Source: Cyprinodon diabolis
Taxonomy: Eukaryota; Chordata; Actinopteri; Cyprinodontiformes; Cyprinodontidae
Assembly (NCBI GenBank): GCA_030533445.1
Contig: CM060064.1
Coordinates: 42,365,287-42,429,286 of the forward strand
DNA length: 64,000 nucleotides
Direction of reading: 5' to 3'
The first letter of the stretch is position 1. The number at the start of each line of letters is the position of its first letter. This document shows, piece after piece, positions 12,063 through 24,660 of this stretch. The position numbers and the translations under genes are program-made. A model generated the notes under the pieces. That model saw only the letters and a program-made list of their open reading frames with translations. It was not told the DNA's origin and did not search any database.

Positions 12063-13170
12063 AGGTAGGGTGGAGGAGTTTCATGAGTTTTTTAAAAGAC
12101 CCGCCCTCTCCACTTAAAGAAAAATGTTCATGCACAACCCTGTACCCGCACCTGAGAGGGAACGCCTATTAAACGCTTGCGAGAACATGCACAAGCCCAT
12201 TTCTCCTCAAAAAGCTGCATGGACGCAACGAGAAGATGGTCGCTCGGATGGATCTCGTCTCACCCATTTAAAATTTTCCCCACAAATAAGAAAACTGGTA
12301 CATTAAAATAAATAAAAAAAAACAATTAAATGCTTGTATGTGTGTATTGCAGTGTAAATTTGGACATGTTTGCAGGGTATATAAATGACCTTCACCTATA
12401 TGGTGCTTTTTCAAGTCAGAAGATCAAAGTGCTTTACACTATATTCAGTCATTCACCCATTTACGCACACACTCACACACTGATGGTGGCAAACAACATT
12501 TTAGCCACAGCTGCCCTGGGGCTCACTGACAGAAGCGAGGCTGCTGTACACTGGTGCCACTGGGCCCTCTGATCACCATCAGTAGGCCATGCAGGTGAAA
12601 TGTCTTGCCCAAGGACACAACAACAGTGAAAGCAGGAGCCGGCTTGAACCGACAACCCTCCTATTGAAGGACAAACTCCTGCACCCAACGCCACTGTCGC
12701 CCAAATAACAATCTTTTGCCAAAGTGTAACTAATAACGATGCAAATGACAAAAAAAATAAACCTATCTTCTCTAGAAACAGCATTCCAAACTGTCGGCTA
12801 GAAACTCCGCAACGGCATCAGCGGGAAGCCCCACCTGTGCTTTCAGTGTACGCCATTGCGCGAAAGAATCTTCCAAACAACATATCGGTCTTGTTTCTCT
12901 GTTCTGAGGACTTTCTCTTCTTCTAATACACTTCGCAGACACATTTTCTCTTCCATTTTCAAAGAACCGCAGTGAGAAAGGTGAGCTTCATTGACTGGCT
13001 TAAACAGTTTCTCACCACTCCTGAAAGTGCGCATGCGCAGAAAAATGTAGCTGCCTGGGGACATGCACGTAGGACAGCCTTACGTAAACATATCACCAGA
13101 ATGATTGACAATTAGTAGGACCACTTATTTTGAAGATCCACCCGGAAAAAGAAAATTGTCCTCTATACCT
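12063..13170. mobile_element. Kolobok-like TTAA element split by a SINE
   Basis: The element is flanked by TTAA at 12059-12062 and 13171-13174. Its ends are AGGTAGGGTGGAGGAG on the left and, in reverse complement, AGGTATAGAGGACAAT on the right. A TTAA duplication fits Kolobok or piggyBac; the termini lack the CCY start of piggyBac, so Kolobok is preferred. Removing the SINE at 12382-12702 leaves about 787 bp. A minus-strand frame of 73 codons lies at 12843-13064, with no recognised domain. The right end recurs as a fragment at 48484-48650. Confidence 0.7.
12382..12702 (-). mobile_element. tRNA-derived SINE, family B, copy 1 (nested in the Kolobok-like element)
   Basis: On the minus strand the copy begins with a tRNA-like head containing an A-box-like TGGCGTTGGGTGC and a B-box-like GGTTCAAGCC. 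It continues into a body with GTGTCCTTGGGCAAGACA and a 3' part with AAAGCACTTTGA. Another copy lies at 24776-25106 in the same orientation. The SINE interrupts the 12063-13170 element, so it is the younger insertion. No clear target duplication was found. Plus-strand and minus-strand open frames that overlap it (about 12330-12784) are by-products of the repeat. Confidence 0.8.
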
Positions 13171-13174
13171 TTAA

Positions 13175-15866
13175 GCATTCAGAGCAAAGACGACCAGGTC
13201 GAACTGGTCTGACAGTGAATTCCAGTCTCAGTACATGATGCCATTTTATTCAGTTAGGGATACAGTAGTTGGTGGAGTAGTCTTTGATGCTCCTAACCTA
13301 AAACTTTGTTTTTAAAATTTTATAATAAAAGAGATCACAAAACTGCATACTTTAAATCAGAAAATGATGCCATTGTTTGGACATACTGTCCTAAATGTTG
13401 CCCTTTCATCCATTAACAATTTACAGAAAAGTTACTGTTTCTATTTTGTCTTTTTTATGTTTCCTTATTTAATCTAGTAAAACTTATATGCGTTCACACA
13501 GAGAAGTGATATTAAGAGGTTTTTAATCAGTTTTTTTATCTCTATTTTTTTTCTTTTCACATGTTTATATTAAAATCCCCTTTTGCACACATATGTTACA
13601 GTCTGTAAGTATAGGCCATTTGTGTGTGCGTGAGAAAGCAACAGAGACAGAGGATATGAAGGAGTTAAGTAGGGAAGTGCTGGTGCCTGAGAGATTGACC
13701 CAGACATGACCTGCATTTGAGAACAAGGTTTAACCCCGCTCTCCCTTTTACACTCACACATCCACACACTCTGCAGCTCATCCTGAAATGATGAAGAGAT
13801 AAAAGTGAGCTTGCTTGGCTTGTTTTTATTGCTGGATTTGTAATATAATGTGTAGTAATCCCTTGTTATAATACTCCACCATGCAAATATTACCAACTTA
13901 TTTATGCTCCCTGGAGTGTTATGAAGCCAAGAGGGCAAAAAAAGTTAAATAAATAAAAAATCTAACAAAATACCAGTTTTAAATATATATATTTTATAGT
14001 ATCAATTCATTTGAGTTTGATTCAAAGAGTTTGAGATGAAAATAGTTCATTTTTAACCTCAATAAAGTTTAAATACTGTAGTTTATTTTGTTTTGAGTTT
14101 TTTTCTTGCCAGTTGCAACTTCTTTTTGTTTCAGAGCTGCTTTTCAACCTGACCTCCATCTCACTTCCTGGCACTTGACCAATCAGATACAAACTCTCTG
14201 CCGATTTAAGAGCTCATTGGCCGTGAACAGGCCTATTCATCATCATTACCATCACCAACCATTAGTTTTGATTGTGTTTAAGATTGTGAGCTAGTAGCAG
14301 GGTGGGCGGCTGAGTAAAAAACATGCTTGTGATTATAGATATTTTTTTGTTCCTTTGACCATTTTAATAAATCATTTTAGTGATATATCTTTACATATTG
14401 CCTCACATGTTAGTCTTTGAGAAAATTAGAATGTTTTTACGGGCTAAAGGTTTGTCTGCTGATTATATTTTTAGGTTTATTTTTAGTTATGTGACCCGGA
14501 AAATTATTATTGTACATTATATATACAATGGTCCTGTCATTAGAGGTTACAAAAAAAGTAGAGACTAGGGCAGAAGTTAACCATCCAGAAAGTACATTAC
14601 AGTACACATACAATGATTTTTCAAGAGAAGGATGCATTAGAATATGTTTCAGAGCCAGAACTGTGGAGGCCCCCAATTTTTTTTAAATATTTTTTGTTGA
14701 TTAATCCTAGAAACTTCTGAGAGCATCTTGCAGAAAAGTGCTTGGTGTCGTTTGGAAGGAAGATTTGTGCTCTAAATTGTGACTGAAGACAGGAACTCTG
14801 TATTGGGTTTAATAAAGTCATAAAAGAGTAATTTCTTCTCCACCTGCATGAACTGCTCCTTATCCCACGTAAAACTCTGTGATAATAGCAGGGCCATTAC
14901 GTAGGTGTTATACTGATGTCTTCCCTGCAGCAGCTGGTTATTACAGAAAAAAAAAGGAAAATGAACCAGATCCACCTCATTTGCACTTAAATTGAAGGTT
15001 ACCCATTCTCTGGATGATCTTAATCAGCCTTGTTAGCCGACATCTCTGAGTTACATAACAAAGCACCTGAGGTCCGAGTGGACCTGGCATGTTTCCGCCC
15101 TTCTCTGTGTCTTTAGGTGCCCATGGCGTCTACGAGAATAAAAACTAAAAGTAGCGCAATTAATCAAAGGAAGGCATTTTAATTTTTGATTTCCAAATCG
15201 CGTCAGGGTGATTGTGTGGACGCTGGTCCAGCTGTACAGGTGCATCCTGCAGTCTCTACCTCCCTGTCCTCTGTAACCACCACACCAGTGTTATGGCAGG
15301 AATCACTGGCTTGGCTGATTATCTCCATTCATATAAACTAAACTTCCTAATTTGCGTATGAGTACACGGTTAACTTCATCACTATGCAAGAGTTTATAAA
15401 ATGTTCAGGTTGTTCTACAACCACGGACATCACATAGGACCAAAACATTTTTTCCAGTTGTAAAATTTGGCAATTTAATCTTGCCTATCCTCCTTGTTTA
15501 GTATTGAGCAGGGGGGGGGGGGGTATTGATAAACAACCTTCTCTAATGCCAAATATGTGAAAATGTACCCATATAGGATCATCGCCAATCAATGTAAAAA
15601 AAAAAAAAAAAGGCTGACCTTATTCACCAGGAAATAAAAAGCGGAATTTGCTTGGTAGTGGTATCCAACCAGAAACGGCTGGGAAATCCAAAGAAAACAC
15701 CCTAAAATATATTGTCATATGGTGGCAAAACAGTTCAAGTATACATGTTAGAGTCAAGTTTGAACACAATAAATAATCTAATCTCTCTAGGTCCTATGGA
15801 GAAAAAGATCCACCCAGCACCATTAATGAGCTGTGGATTAATACCATGTCATGTCTGTCTTATGCG
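13175..15866. other. No gene seen; G13 and A17 homopolymers
   Basis: Long AT-rich stretch. A run of 13 G lies at 15511-15523 and a run of about 17 A at 15595-15611. Nothing else with termini, structure or a domain was recognised. The 122-codon minus-strand frame at 13570-13938 has no protein-like features that I recognise. Confidence 0.45.
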
Positions 15867-15871
15867 GTTGA

Positions 15872-16755
15872 TGTCATGATTCTTTCTAAGGCTCGGACCC
15901 ACATGCAATGAAGCCAAACAGAGAGACACAATATAAAAGTTCAACGGGTTTTATTGAAGAGTATATTGAGTTCGGTGCAGAGTTCCTCCGAACTCTGCTC
16001 AGCCGGAGACTGGAAGACGAAGGTACAACAGACTGTTAGGTTCAGGCTCAGTGGGAAATTCGAGTTGTCAATCTTGAAGGAGAGGATTAATTGCCACTCA
16101 CTTTTCCAGAGAAGAAGAGACACTTAGACTTCAGTCTTTGTGTTGGACTTCCAGAGAATGTTTGATTCGGTGGAGGGCGAACAGGGTTTACCCAGAACTC
16201 GGACGGAGTGGAATGATGTGCCCTCTGGTTGCAACTCAGTTTTCCTGTGGTACTTGAACGGGTCATGGTGAAGATGACTTCCTTACTCAGAGATCTCAGT
16301 GTGCTCAAAGGTGGCTGGATCCAAACCTCCTGTTTGGAATCCGTCGCTCAGTGTAAGACTCAGTTGATTCCACTAGGGAGGAGGCGGTCCAAAAAGGTCT
16401 AGTTTGCAGAAAGGCCTCCTGCCGAAAGGCAAAGAACAAACAAGGTTTAGTCTCAGGGAGAAACAAGCGCTCAGTAAAACTCTATGTGATCCCAGCTTGA
16501 CTAGAGGACATAAACTCAAAATGCAAAAACTCAGATTAGACTCAGCATAAACAAGGCTTGGCTAGAGTACCCCAAACTGGCAAACACTCTGGCGTCGAAG
16601 TAGTGGCAACCAGCAGCTTAAGAGCAGTCCGGTGATGAGACAACAGCTTGCAGGTGTGTGAGGAGGTGAACCAGAGCCTGGCGCCTCCTGGTGGTGGAAG
16701 GGAGAAACACAAAAGACAAGACAAACAGACGAACACAAAAACTGGGATCCTGACA
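15872..16755 (-). mobile_element. Solo LTR of an LTR retrotransposon, 884 bp
   Basis: On the plus strand the element starts TGTCATGATTC and ends GGATCCTGACA, so it has TG..CA termini within a short inverted repeat. It is flanked by the 5-bp repeat gttga (15867-15871, 16756-16760), the duplication length made by LTR integrases. A minus-strand AATAAA lies at 15950-15955 near the end that would be the 3' side, which sets the minus orientation. No internal retrotransposon genes adjoin it, so it is most simply a solo LTR left by recombination. A DNA transposon with a 7-bp duplication (gttgatg) is a less likely reading. Confidence 0.65.
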
Positions 16756-16769
16756 GTTGATGCCTTGGT

Positions 16770-16885
16770 TACATTGTTAGACTTGGACTTAGACAACTTT
16801 TATTGTCATTTTGTATACACAGAGTGTATACAAAACGAAATTTCGTTTTGTACAGCTTTCATAACATTTCCATTCCTTAAAGTGC
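16770..16885 (-). repeat. LINE-like 3' tail fragment, family C
   Basis: The stretch contains 'cttttattgtcattttgta', a palindromic 'aaatttcgttttgtaca' and 'catttccattcc'. The same landmarks occur at 47085-47440, where the sequence continues further into a LINE-like 3' region. On the minus strand it ends in an AATAAA-containing run. The class (LINE) is inferred from the look of the tail. The exact family is not known to me. Confidence 0.55.
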
Positions 16886-16969
16886 GGCAGTGATCAAATT
16901 ATCAATTATGTTTTTGTTTTAGATTTTTATTTGTGCTCAATAATAATTTCGACACGGAGCTCACTGTGT

Positions 16970-17710
16970 CAGTTTAAGCTCCGCCCGACTCATTCTTAGA
17001 AGCCATAGGGCACCCGACAGGTAACAAATAAATCCACACCATGAGGGCAGCCCCTCGCCGGCCCTTCCTTATGATGCCATTACAGACCCCCAGGCCACCT
17101 GTACACCTCAAGTCTACAATGAACTCACTCTGGTAGGACCAAAAAAAGGACCAAGCCTTGGCCTGTGCTCAGCATCTAACTATGAGAAGAGTTTACATGT
17201 GTCTGTGGTAATGTGAAAGGTCCAGATAATGCAGATTTTTATGGCTAAAGTGCACAAAGATGGGGGCAGTTACTGGGATGAGGAAGACCCCACTGCTTGA
17301 TGACAGTAGAATCTTCCAAAGACCATTCTGAGATTCCAGGCACCACAGAGGCCCTGTCATCTGCTTTCAGTACCATACTCTATCCTATCCCAGTCATACC
17401 CCCACGCTGCAAGCCACAAACCATTCTAGCCCCCTGCTGGGTCAGGGAGGCCGAGTCATCCACCCCACCTGGTGCTAGAGCAGGCCCCAGGCTGAACCCA
17501 CCCATACTTGTCAGTAGACAAGCAGCAGTAGGCCAGAAAAGAGAACAAACAGACCAAACCTGCCCCATCCTTGCGTCCTCAGTCCCCAGTCCCATCAAAG
17601 ACATGTATCTGTTATCTGTTGTTAAAAAAAACAACATAACCCTAATCCTTCCTCACAAAGTAAATTTACAATCTCTTCGTCTTTCTTTCCTTAATCTGTG
17701 TTGTAGATGA
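16970..17710. other. GC-rich block of unknown origin
   Basis: About 740 bases rich in C and CC-dinucleotides, unlike the AT-rich flanks. A plus-strand frame of 137 codons from 17297 to 17710 is proline- and serine-rich with no domain I recognise, and a minus-strand frame of 85 codons overlaps it. The composition resembles a retroelement 5' region or an exon of a non-coding RNA, but no splice sites, poly(A) signal or element termini were convincing. It is left unassigned. Confidence 0.35.
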
Positions 17711-19389
17711 TTTTTCTCCTTCCTTCTCTTTATTACTCTTTCCATCATAGCGCAGACACTGAGCAGAGGACATTTTACTGCATAAGGAACATAAACCTGT
17801 CATCAAGCACTGTCATTACTTTGTATTCCTAAGCAGCGGCAGCCTTTCTTAAGCATGTTATCTTTATCTTGTCATCCATCTGTTTTCACTTCACTTCCTT
17901 CCTCTTCTTTTTTCCTCTGCTTCCCTTCAACCATTGATCTTTTGTCGGGATCTCCTTCGTCCCATTTTTCTCTAGTTTTATAACATCTTTTATTCCTTAA
18001 GGTCAGTACTCCCTCCATCTCTGTCTCCCCCATAGAAGTACACCACCTTCTCTTTCACTGTCCTCCTGTTGATTCCCTGGCCAACATTCCTGAACTGCCT
18101 TGCACATGTTAAACTTGGCGCTGCGTTCAGGAAGCTGGAGCTAACTTGATCAGTGCATGTGTACATATTGAGTCCAACTATTGATTTACATAAATAAGCA
18201 CTACTGTATTTAAAGAATTATCCATCCAATTAAAACAAAAGGTAACTGACTTTAATTTTATTAGGATAAATCTAAATAAAGGCTATCATTAGAGAGAAGT
18301 CACATATTTATTTTCCTTTGCTAAATTTCAGTTTCTTTTTGTTTTTTTTTCCTTTTTCTCAATCACACGTATCCTCACCTTCTTTAAAGTTTTTTTTGCA
18401 AAAAAATCTCATATTTTTTTTATATTCCTTGCATTTTTTTTTTTTACACTTTGCATAATTCCATCAGCATACTTTCTTGCTTTTGTTTAGGATTTTGCAT
18501 CAGAAACCAGCAAGCATTGCAAACATTTGAAGGTAAAGGAAAATGATGCATGATTTTCAGCAACAGTGTCTTTACCCGATCCATAATGGAAGCACATCAG
18601 CTCATTTGCACATGTGTAAGCAGATATTCAACTAGGCCGCTGTAAATTACTTAATTATTGTAGTAAAAGTACTTATTTTTAATCCTTAAATCACTTAATA
18701 ATGCTAATACAAATCTTTAAAACATTTTTTATGACTTTTTTGAGACAATTTGATGCTTTCTACATTTTCTCCGTTAAACAGTTTGTCTGACGCCATCATC
18801 ATCATGAGTAGTACGTTAAAATATGATTAAACCATGTTTATCTTTTTTTGTTGTTATTTCTTTCTTTAGATTATGCACTATATAACATAAGTTTAACATG
18901 AAAGGAAAAAATAAAACTCATAAAGACTAGATTTATGTTTAAATCCTACGGAAGTAGCATAGGATCCCATTTTCTGCACAGATCGGGCACAGAGAAGTGA
19001 TAAAACAGAAAGGATTTTAATGCATTTTACTAATTAAAATGGAGGGCGACCCAGATGTGTATCTGGTGGCGCATGTGTGCAATGAGCTGATGGTACGGAT
19101 CGTGCTTTAAAGACGGATCGGGTAGTGACATGCATAAAAGTTTGGCACATCTTAGCTAAATCATTTAGCATCAACTTTTAGATCCGGCTACAACCTGCAA
19201 GTCTTCAGTTTATATATCTAGCAACTAGTCTTGCACGTCTTCCAACCAAGGCCTCTGGCCTTATATTTCTAAGTTTCCGATGATGGGATTGAAACATTGA
19301 TTAACACCAGTTTATTTATGTTTGTATCTAGTGGATTGAAGTTTGAACTTCGACTTGCTTTTTTCAGATGATTAGATCCATTTTCTGTA
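17711..19389. other. No gene seen; pyrimidine-rich and AT-rich
   Basis: Pyrimidine-rich near 17700-18000 with several T runs near 18300-18450. No supported feature. Confidence 0.45.
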
Positions 19390-19730
19390 TCGGCTGACCA
19401 GGTTTCCTTTAGTAGCTAAAGAAATCCTCCTCACAGCATGATGCCACCACCTTCCTGTTTACACTGTGTTAAGGATGATCTTTGCTGTTTCGTCTACATG
19501 GTCCGTTGCCCACTAAAAACCATGTGGGGGAAACTGTAATGGCTAAGTGTTTGTAGAGACCACACATATCCCTGATAAATTCTCTTAGATCCTTTTTTTC
19601 CTACTATGACTTTGTGCCATACTCTATATGTTTTCAGATGAATTAAGCAGTGTGTCATTTTAACGTGACAAAATGTGAAAAGTTTAAAGGGTATGAATTA
19701 TTTTGCAAGGCTCCATGTATTAACTTTCTA
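19390..19730. mobile_element. Decayed Tc1-like transposon fragment
   Basis: Several phrases match the well-known 3' part of fish Tc1-type elements: 'cacagcatgatgccaccacc', 'gtgacaaaatgtgaaaag' and 'gggtatgaattattttgcaa'. Many substitutions and small deletions are present, and no transposase frame survives. The right side is near the original inverted terminal repeat. It is a different and older family than the intact Tc1 at 29774-31385. Confidence 0.65.
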
Positions 19731-21091
19731 CTTATCTCATTCTTCACCCGGCTCCTTACCCCTCAGTGTGTGATCTTTGTGCATGTGGTGTCCACAGTAA
19801 CTTCCTCAACAATGTGTCCTAATGAGACTCTTGACTCTTGCTGCAGTCCGTTTTTAATTATCCAGACAGCAGGTAGTTGTCCATCTTCCCATCCCTCTTA
19901 CATCCATCTGTCTCTCCCACACAATTCAGAGTTCATCCTTTCATGCTTATATTCTGGAGACAGAGAGCCCTGCTGATGTTCCCACCCCAGCAGCCAAGTG
20001 TCCTGCAGTCGGAAACACTAAAAACATTCACTGGACTCCAACATTTTCAAGAGATTAAAATCACAAAGCCTTCATAACATGTTGACCCCTTTTTCTTCTT
20101 ACAGAAGACACACAGGTGACAGTTGATGTCTTTGAGACTCTTAACCAGAAGATGAGGTCATCAGGCCTTTGTTCCTCCTCTTTTCTCCCTTTTCCTTTCT
20201 CCCATAAATAACCACAGACATGAGTGAGTGTCCACAGGGAGTTGAAACAGCTGAACTGATTGTGGAAAGAGCTGATAAGAGAGGGTGCGTCACTCATCTC
20301 AACCCACATGAAACGAGTGAGGAACAGGAGATGTCGAGAGCGGCTGAGGTCATTTTCCCATAACTCTATTCAGGCATCATCGGCTTTACTTTATTTCACA
20401 GGAGCCCAAAACGTCATGCTTCTACGTTTATAGCTAGTATTATACTAAAACTTTCACATGAAGCTGAACTGATTATTCTGTCTTTTCTTTGCAAAAGTTT
20501 TATAGTGACAGGTCAAAAGTCAGACTCGCACACAGAACAGCGCCTCTGTTTTCAGACACTTCATCTGGTTCCAGGGTTAAGCCAAGTTCCCCTGATAACA
20601 GTCTTCATTGTGTGAAGTAACATTGCATTTGCTTTATAAGAAGAAAGTGAGAAGACAGAGAGCTTTTATTTGCCTTTGCAATCCAATTATAACAGGCTTT
20701 AAGCTGATGAACAGGCTAATTCAAAATGCATCAAGCTTTGGACTTCAATTTGCTGCTTTGGACTTTGCAGTGTAAAACAATAGCTAAAAAGAAAAGCCAT
20801 TTGCAGTTTCCCAAAAATAAAAGTTGTGCTTTTATTTTTAATCAATGTTATTTTTATTTCCCCCTGCACTAACCACCATACTTGGCTCCAGGGCTTCATT
20901 GTTTTCATGACCTTGAATGCTCTCTTGTCCAGAGAGTTTTACTGTTACTTGCTAGGAAAAGTTCTTACTCCAAGCTAACATGGATGGAAACTGAGCGTTA
21001 GCTGCAGCTCTCTTCCCTTCTTTTTGGTAGCAAAACCCACATTCTGTTCCTCTGAAAATGCAGTAGCAGATAACTGTTAAATGAGGAAGTT
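19731..21091. other. No confident gene; one splice-acceptor-like site
   Basis: At 20082-20103 a good polypyrimidine tract ends in ttacag and is followed by about 22 open codons, but no credible splice donor or protein similarity was found, so no exon is called. The rest is unremarkable. Confidence 0.4.
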
Positions 21092-21655
21092 ATGTCCCCT
21101 AAAAAATAGCCGTTGCGCCCCAGGGGCTTCCTCACGGTTCTTTTCCTGGGAGCAAGTTATTTACTACTCTTAACTCAAACTGGGTAATAACCTATAAAAA
21201 GGACTATAAAACAAGAGTAAAGAAAGTAATAGAGTTTATTCCAGATCAGGTCGTTACAGGACAGAGAAAAATGCTTAGAGCTTGCACAGCTGTGGGCTCA
21301 AAAATCATGTCCGCGAGTGTCCAGCAAAGATTGAGCCCCCAACAAGGTCATCTCCTGCTTCTTATACCTCATGAGTCTATGTGTTGCATCAGGTGGATGC
21401 TTAGCTTTCCGTATCAGAAACTGACACGCCATCCATGCCCTGACCTATATGCAGCTTGCCTCTATGCCTCAGGGTTACAGATAGCTCTCCTCTATCAGAC
21501 CGGCTCCAAGATGTGCCCATATCCTGTGTATTTCTAAAGACACGAAGACTGTACTGATTAGATGACCTCCGTACACACAGTGACATCCACAATGTGAAGG
21601 AAGGCCATCTACTCTCTCTAATCTGGCTAAGTACCAATGCGCATAAACCTAACAT
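21092..21655 (-). mobile_element. Candidate LTR (retroelement), minus strand
   Basis: On the minus strand the segment starts TGTTATGTTAGG and ends near GGGGACA. It contains a TATA-like 'ggtataagaag' (around 21361) and a poly(A) signal AATAAA (21235-21240) about 125 bases downstream. TG..CA ends with this spacing of promoter and poly(A) signal suit an LTR of an endogenous retrovirus-like or other LTR element. No target duplication or internal genes were seen, so the boundaries and class are tentative. It carries no coding sequence. Confidence 0.45.
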
Positions 21656-22286
21656 AACAAATTTGAATTATTGTCAAGCCCTAACGTGAATGCAAAATAT
21701 TTCAAGCCTTTCAATTTCAGTTTATTGTCTCTGTAAAAATGGAACATCGGCAACCATTTTCAACATCTCCTTTATTATTAATATTTGATGTAGAATATTC
21801 CTCTTATTCGCTAGACCGAATTATTGTGGTTTTATTTCCATTGTTTTTATTTTATAATTATATTCCCCTTTAGTTCAACTTTGCATTTTCGGTTGTATAT
21901 ACTGTAATCGGTGGTACTATGATGTCGTGTGGTTAGAGCGCGGCTGTGGCTTTGCAAGTTGGATTTTTGGGAGGAATAAATTTCATTCCCTTGCTGAAAG
22001 TGTTTTGTTTATGGATTACAATTTTTATGGTTGCTGGTATGTTTTTTTTAGTTAAAAGAAATAAACTCTAGAGTATAATCTGTGAAACAGTGGATGTTTA
22101 AGGCGCATTAGGTGAAAATTTGAATCAAACAAGGAAAGTTTTCTTGACGTTTGTAATGGTAGGCTCTTGTATCAGACTGTATAAATTTAAACACTATCTA
22201 TACCAAATGTTTAACTGGCTTCACTCGTTTAAGGTGACTGCTTTTAGGGCAATGATGGCCCTGAAGTGCAAACCACATTAACAAAT
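21656..22286. other. No gene seen
   Basis: AT-rich sequence without recognised elements. Confidence 0.4.
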
Positions 22287-22294
22287 CTTTAAAC

Positions 22295-23025
22295 CAGTGG
22301 TGTCAAAAGTACACACATTTGTTACTTAAGTAGAAGTAGAGATACTGCAGTTTAAAAACACAGTTTAAAAGTTGAAGTATCAACTTGACCTCTTTACTCA
22401 AGTAAAAGTGAAAAAGTATGTGCTTCAAAAACTACTTAAAGTATAAAAGTATAAAGTAACCTTTAAAAAAAACTGCCAGATGCCATTGAAAGCTAAATTT
22501 TTCGAGTATTTCAAAAAATTCTTTGAGATATGGCCAAGGATGAGGGAGGTCTTGTTGGTGTCCGTCTCCATCTCCACATACGCTCTCACCTGTGTCCGAC
22601 CTTTCAGATATTTCCACATCTTTTTGTGAATCCTACATTGTAGCATGGCATAGACAAATCACATTTGCAGCTTGAAGAACACCCGCTTACTTCTGATGAT
22701 TTCCTTTAGCTAACCAATGAGTGTTTACGTTATATGACTCCAATTACACTAGTTTTCACTAGATGTGGATGGCGCCAATGATCTGCATTTGATGGCACAC
22801 ATGACGTGAAATAAATATTTATAAACATTAAACCGAAGCCAAGAGTAATGAGTAAAGTTTGTTTTAAAATGTAAGGAATAGAAAGTGCAGATACTTGTGT
22901 TAAAATGTAATGAATAGAAGTCAGAAGTAGGAAGAAAAATAAGTAATGGACTAAAGTGTAGATACCTAAAAAGTGTACTTAAGTACAGTAATGAACTATT
23001 TGTACTTTGTTACTTGACACCTCTG
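22295..23025. mobile_element. Non-autonomous hAT element, 731 bp
   Basis: The left end is CAGTGGTGTCAAAAGTAC and the right end, in reverse complement, is CAGAGGTGTCAAGTAAC. The flanking 8-mers are ctttaaac (22287-22294) and ctttaaat (23026-23033), differing at one base. Both ends carry the 'tacttaagta' and 'agtaaaagt' subterminal motifs of a hAT family widespread in fish. The interior has short frames on the minus strand but no complete domain. A much decayed relative lies at 63370-63850. Confidence 0.88.
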
Positions 23026-23033
23026 CTTTAAAT

Positions 23034-24660
23034 ACAACTACAAATTAAAAAATGCAACATTTTCAGAAACACCACATTTCGTCCCCACTTTCCTCTAAAT
23101 AAAAAAATGTATGACGGAGGCAACTCATCCACGACCTCGGATACAAAACTCTCCTCCTCTTGCATGTTTCCGCTGTCCATAGCCTTCCTTGACAGTGTCG
23201 TTGCTAAGTGCTACTTGGTCCCAATGTAATTTCCCATTGGGAACCTACTAGCACTAAGTTGCTAACTGGTTAGCAAGATGCTTCAAAGACACCTGCCACC
23301 ACCAAACTTGCTTGTGAACCTCCCGCCACAACTATCCTGCCCCCTTGATAATCGACCAATCACATTGACTTTATTCCCTCATGTGAAGTCGGGCACCACT
23401 CGGGAGAATTCGGAACTTCAACCGTTGGAACAGCCGCATCCCTATGACTTTAATAATTCCCAACAGGAACAATTTCTAATAAACACAGTGTTGAACACAA
23501 TAAACTCTGCAGTATCCATTTGTGTGTCTGCGTTGTCGGTTGGCCCGATAAATAATGCTGGTGTACTCCAACAGAGTTATTGGACAGGAGATAAAAAAAA
23601 AAAAATACAAATTCTATTTTTGAAATACTCTTATTTTGTCTGCCTTTATGTTTTTGTGTAAATGCGCTTTATTTATTCAGCCCCACAAAAGGGGAAACAC
23701 TGTTAAGAGTACACATTCCTTCTCTTTCATATGTAAAAGAATTGCCCTCATATATTGATATTCAAACAGAACATGTGTGAGGTTTCACACACTTATAAGT
23801 ACCGACATCCGTTTACACAAGCCCTTAACAAACAACGCCAAACCACCAGCACATAACTAATAAGGACTGCCTTGCTGATTGTGTAGGTGTGTGGGTGTAG
23901 CTTATTCACATTGCAGGGATCTTAAATAGACACGTTTGCTTTAATAGACTGATGTTTGCTGGAGAATGATGTAAACGAAGAGGTTTTACTTGGTGAGAGC
24001 AAACATCAATATGACTGAAGCAAAACCCACGTCTGTCTGTAAGGGTGTGTTTCTGCTGCATCAACAAGATATGTAGTGATAGTTGTGTCCTGGCTGGAAA
24101 ATAGGGTTTGCCCTATCAGGATTAGCCAGGTATGTACACATTTCCTCCCCCAATCTGTCTCTCCCTCTCTCGTCTCCTTTCTCTGCTCTCTAGGTGCATT
24201 TTTTTTTGTTATTTCTGAGGACTAGTTCCCTACTTAAATCAATTTAATTCAGGGGTATGCAACACCAACTGCCACATATTTAGCACACCTCATTCCTTAG
24301 TTTTTAAATTGTTAAAAAAAAGTTTAATATTTATTAATTGATTGACTTTATCGATCTCACAGTGGAGAATTTTAGTCGATACATCAGCTCAAATAGTCCA
24401 AAACAGAAGAAGAAGGTGCCAGAGGAAGAAAAGGGTGCATGGGATATATGCAGTATATACAATGTGTCCACATATGACAGTTTTTTTTCTTTTTTAGGTA
24501 TTTTAAACTTTGAATATCCAATAAATTTTGTTCCACTTCATGATTGTGTCCAACTTGCTGTTGATTCTTTACATAAAATTGCAATTTTATATCATTATGT
24601 TTGAAGCCTGAAATGTGCCAAAAGGTAGAAAAGTTTAAGTGAGTAAAATGCTCATGATTA
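23034..24660. other. No gene seen
   Basis: A somewhat GC-richer patch near 23100-23600 has a 127-codon plus-strand frame (23278-23661) without a recognised domain. It has the flavour of an old DNA transposon interior, but no termini were found. Confidence 0.4.

Noticed and set aside
13570..13938. 122-codon minus-strand frame
   Set aside because: No domain, no splice context and composition like the non-coding surroundings.
20104..20170. Coding exon after a good splice acceptor
   Set aside because: Only about 22 open codons before sequence that ends in a stop, no credible donor and no similarity that I recognise.
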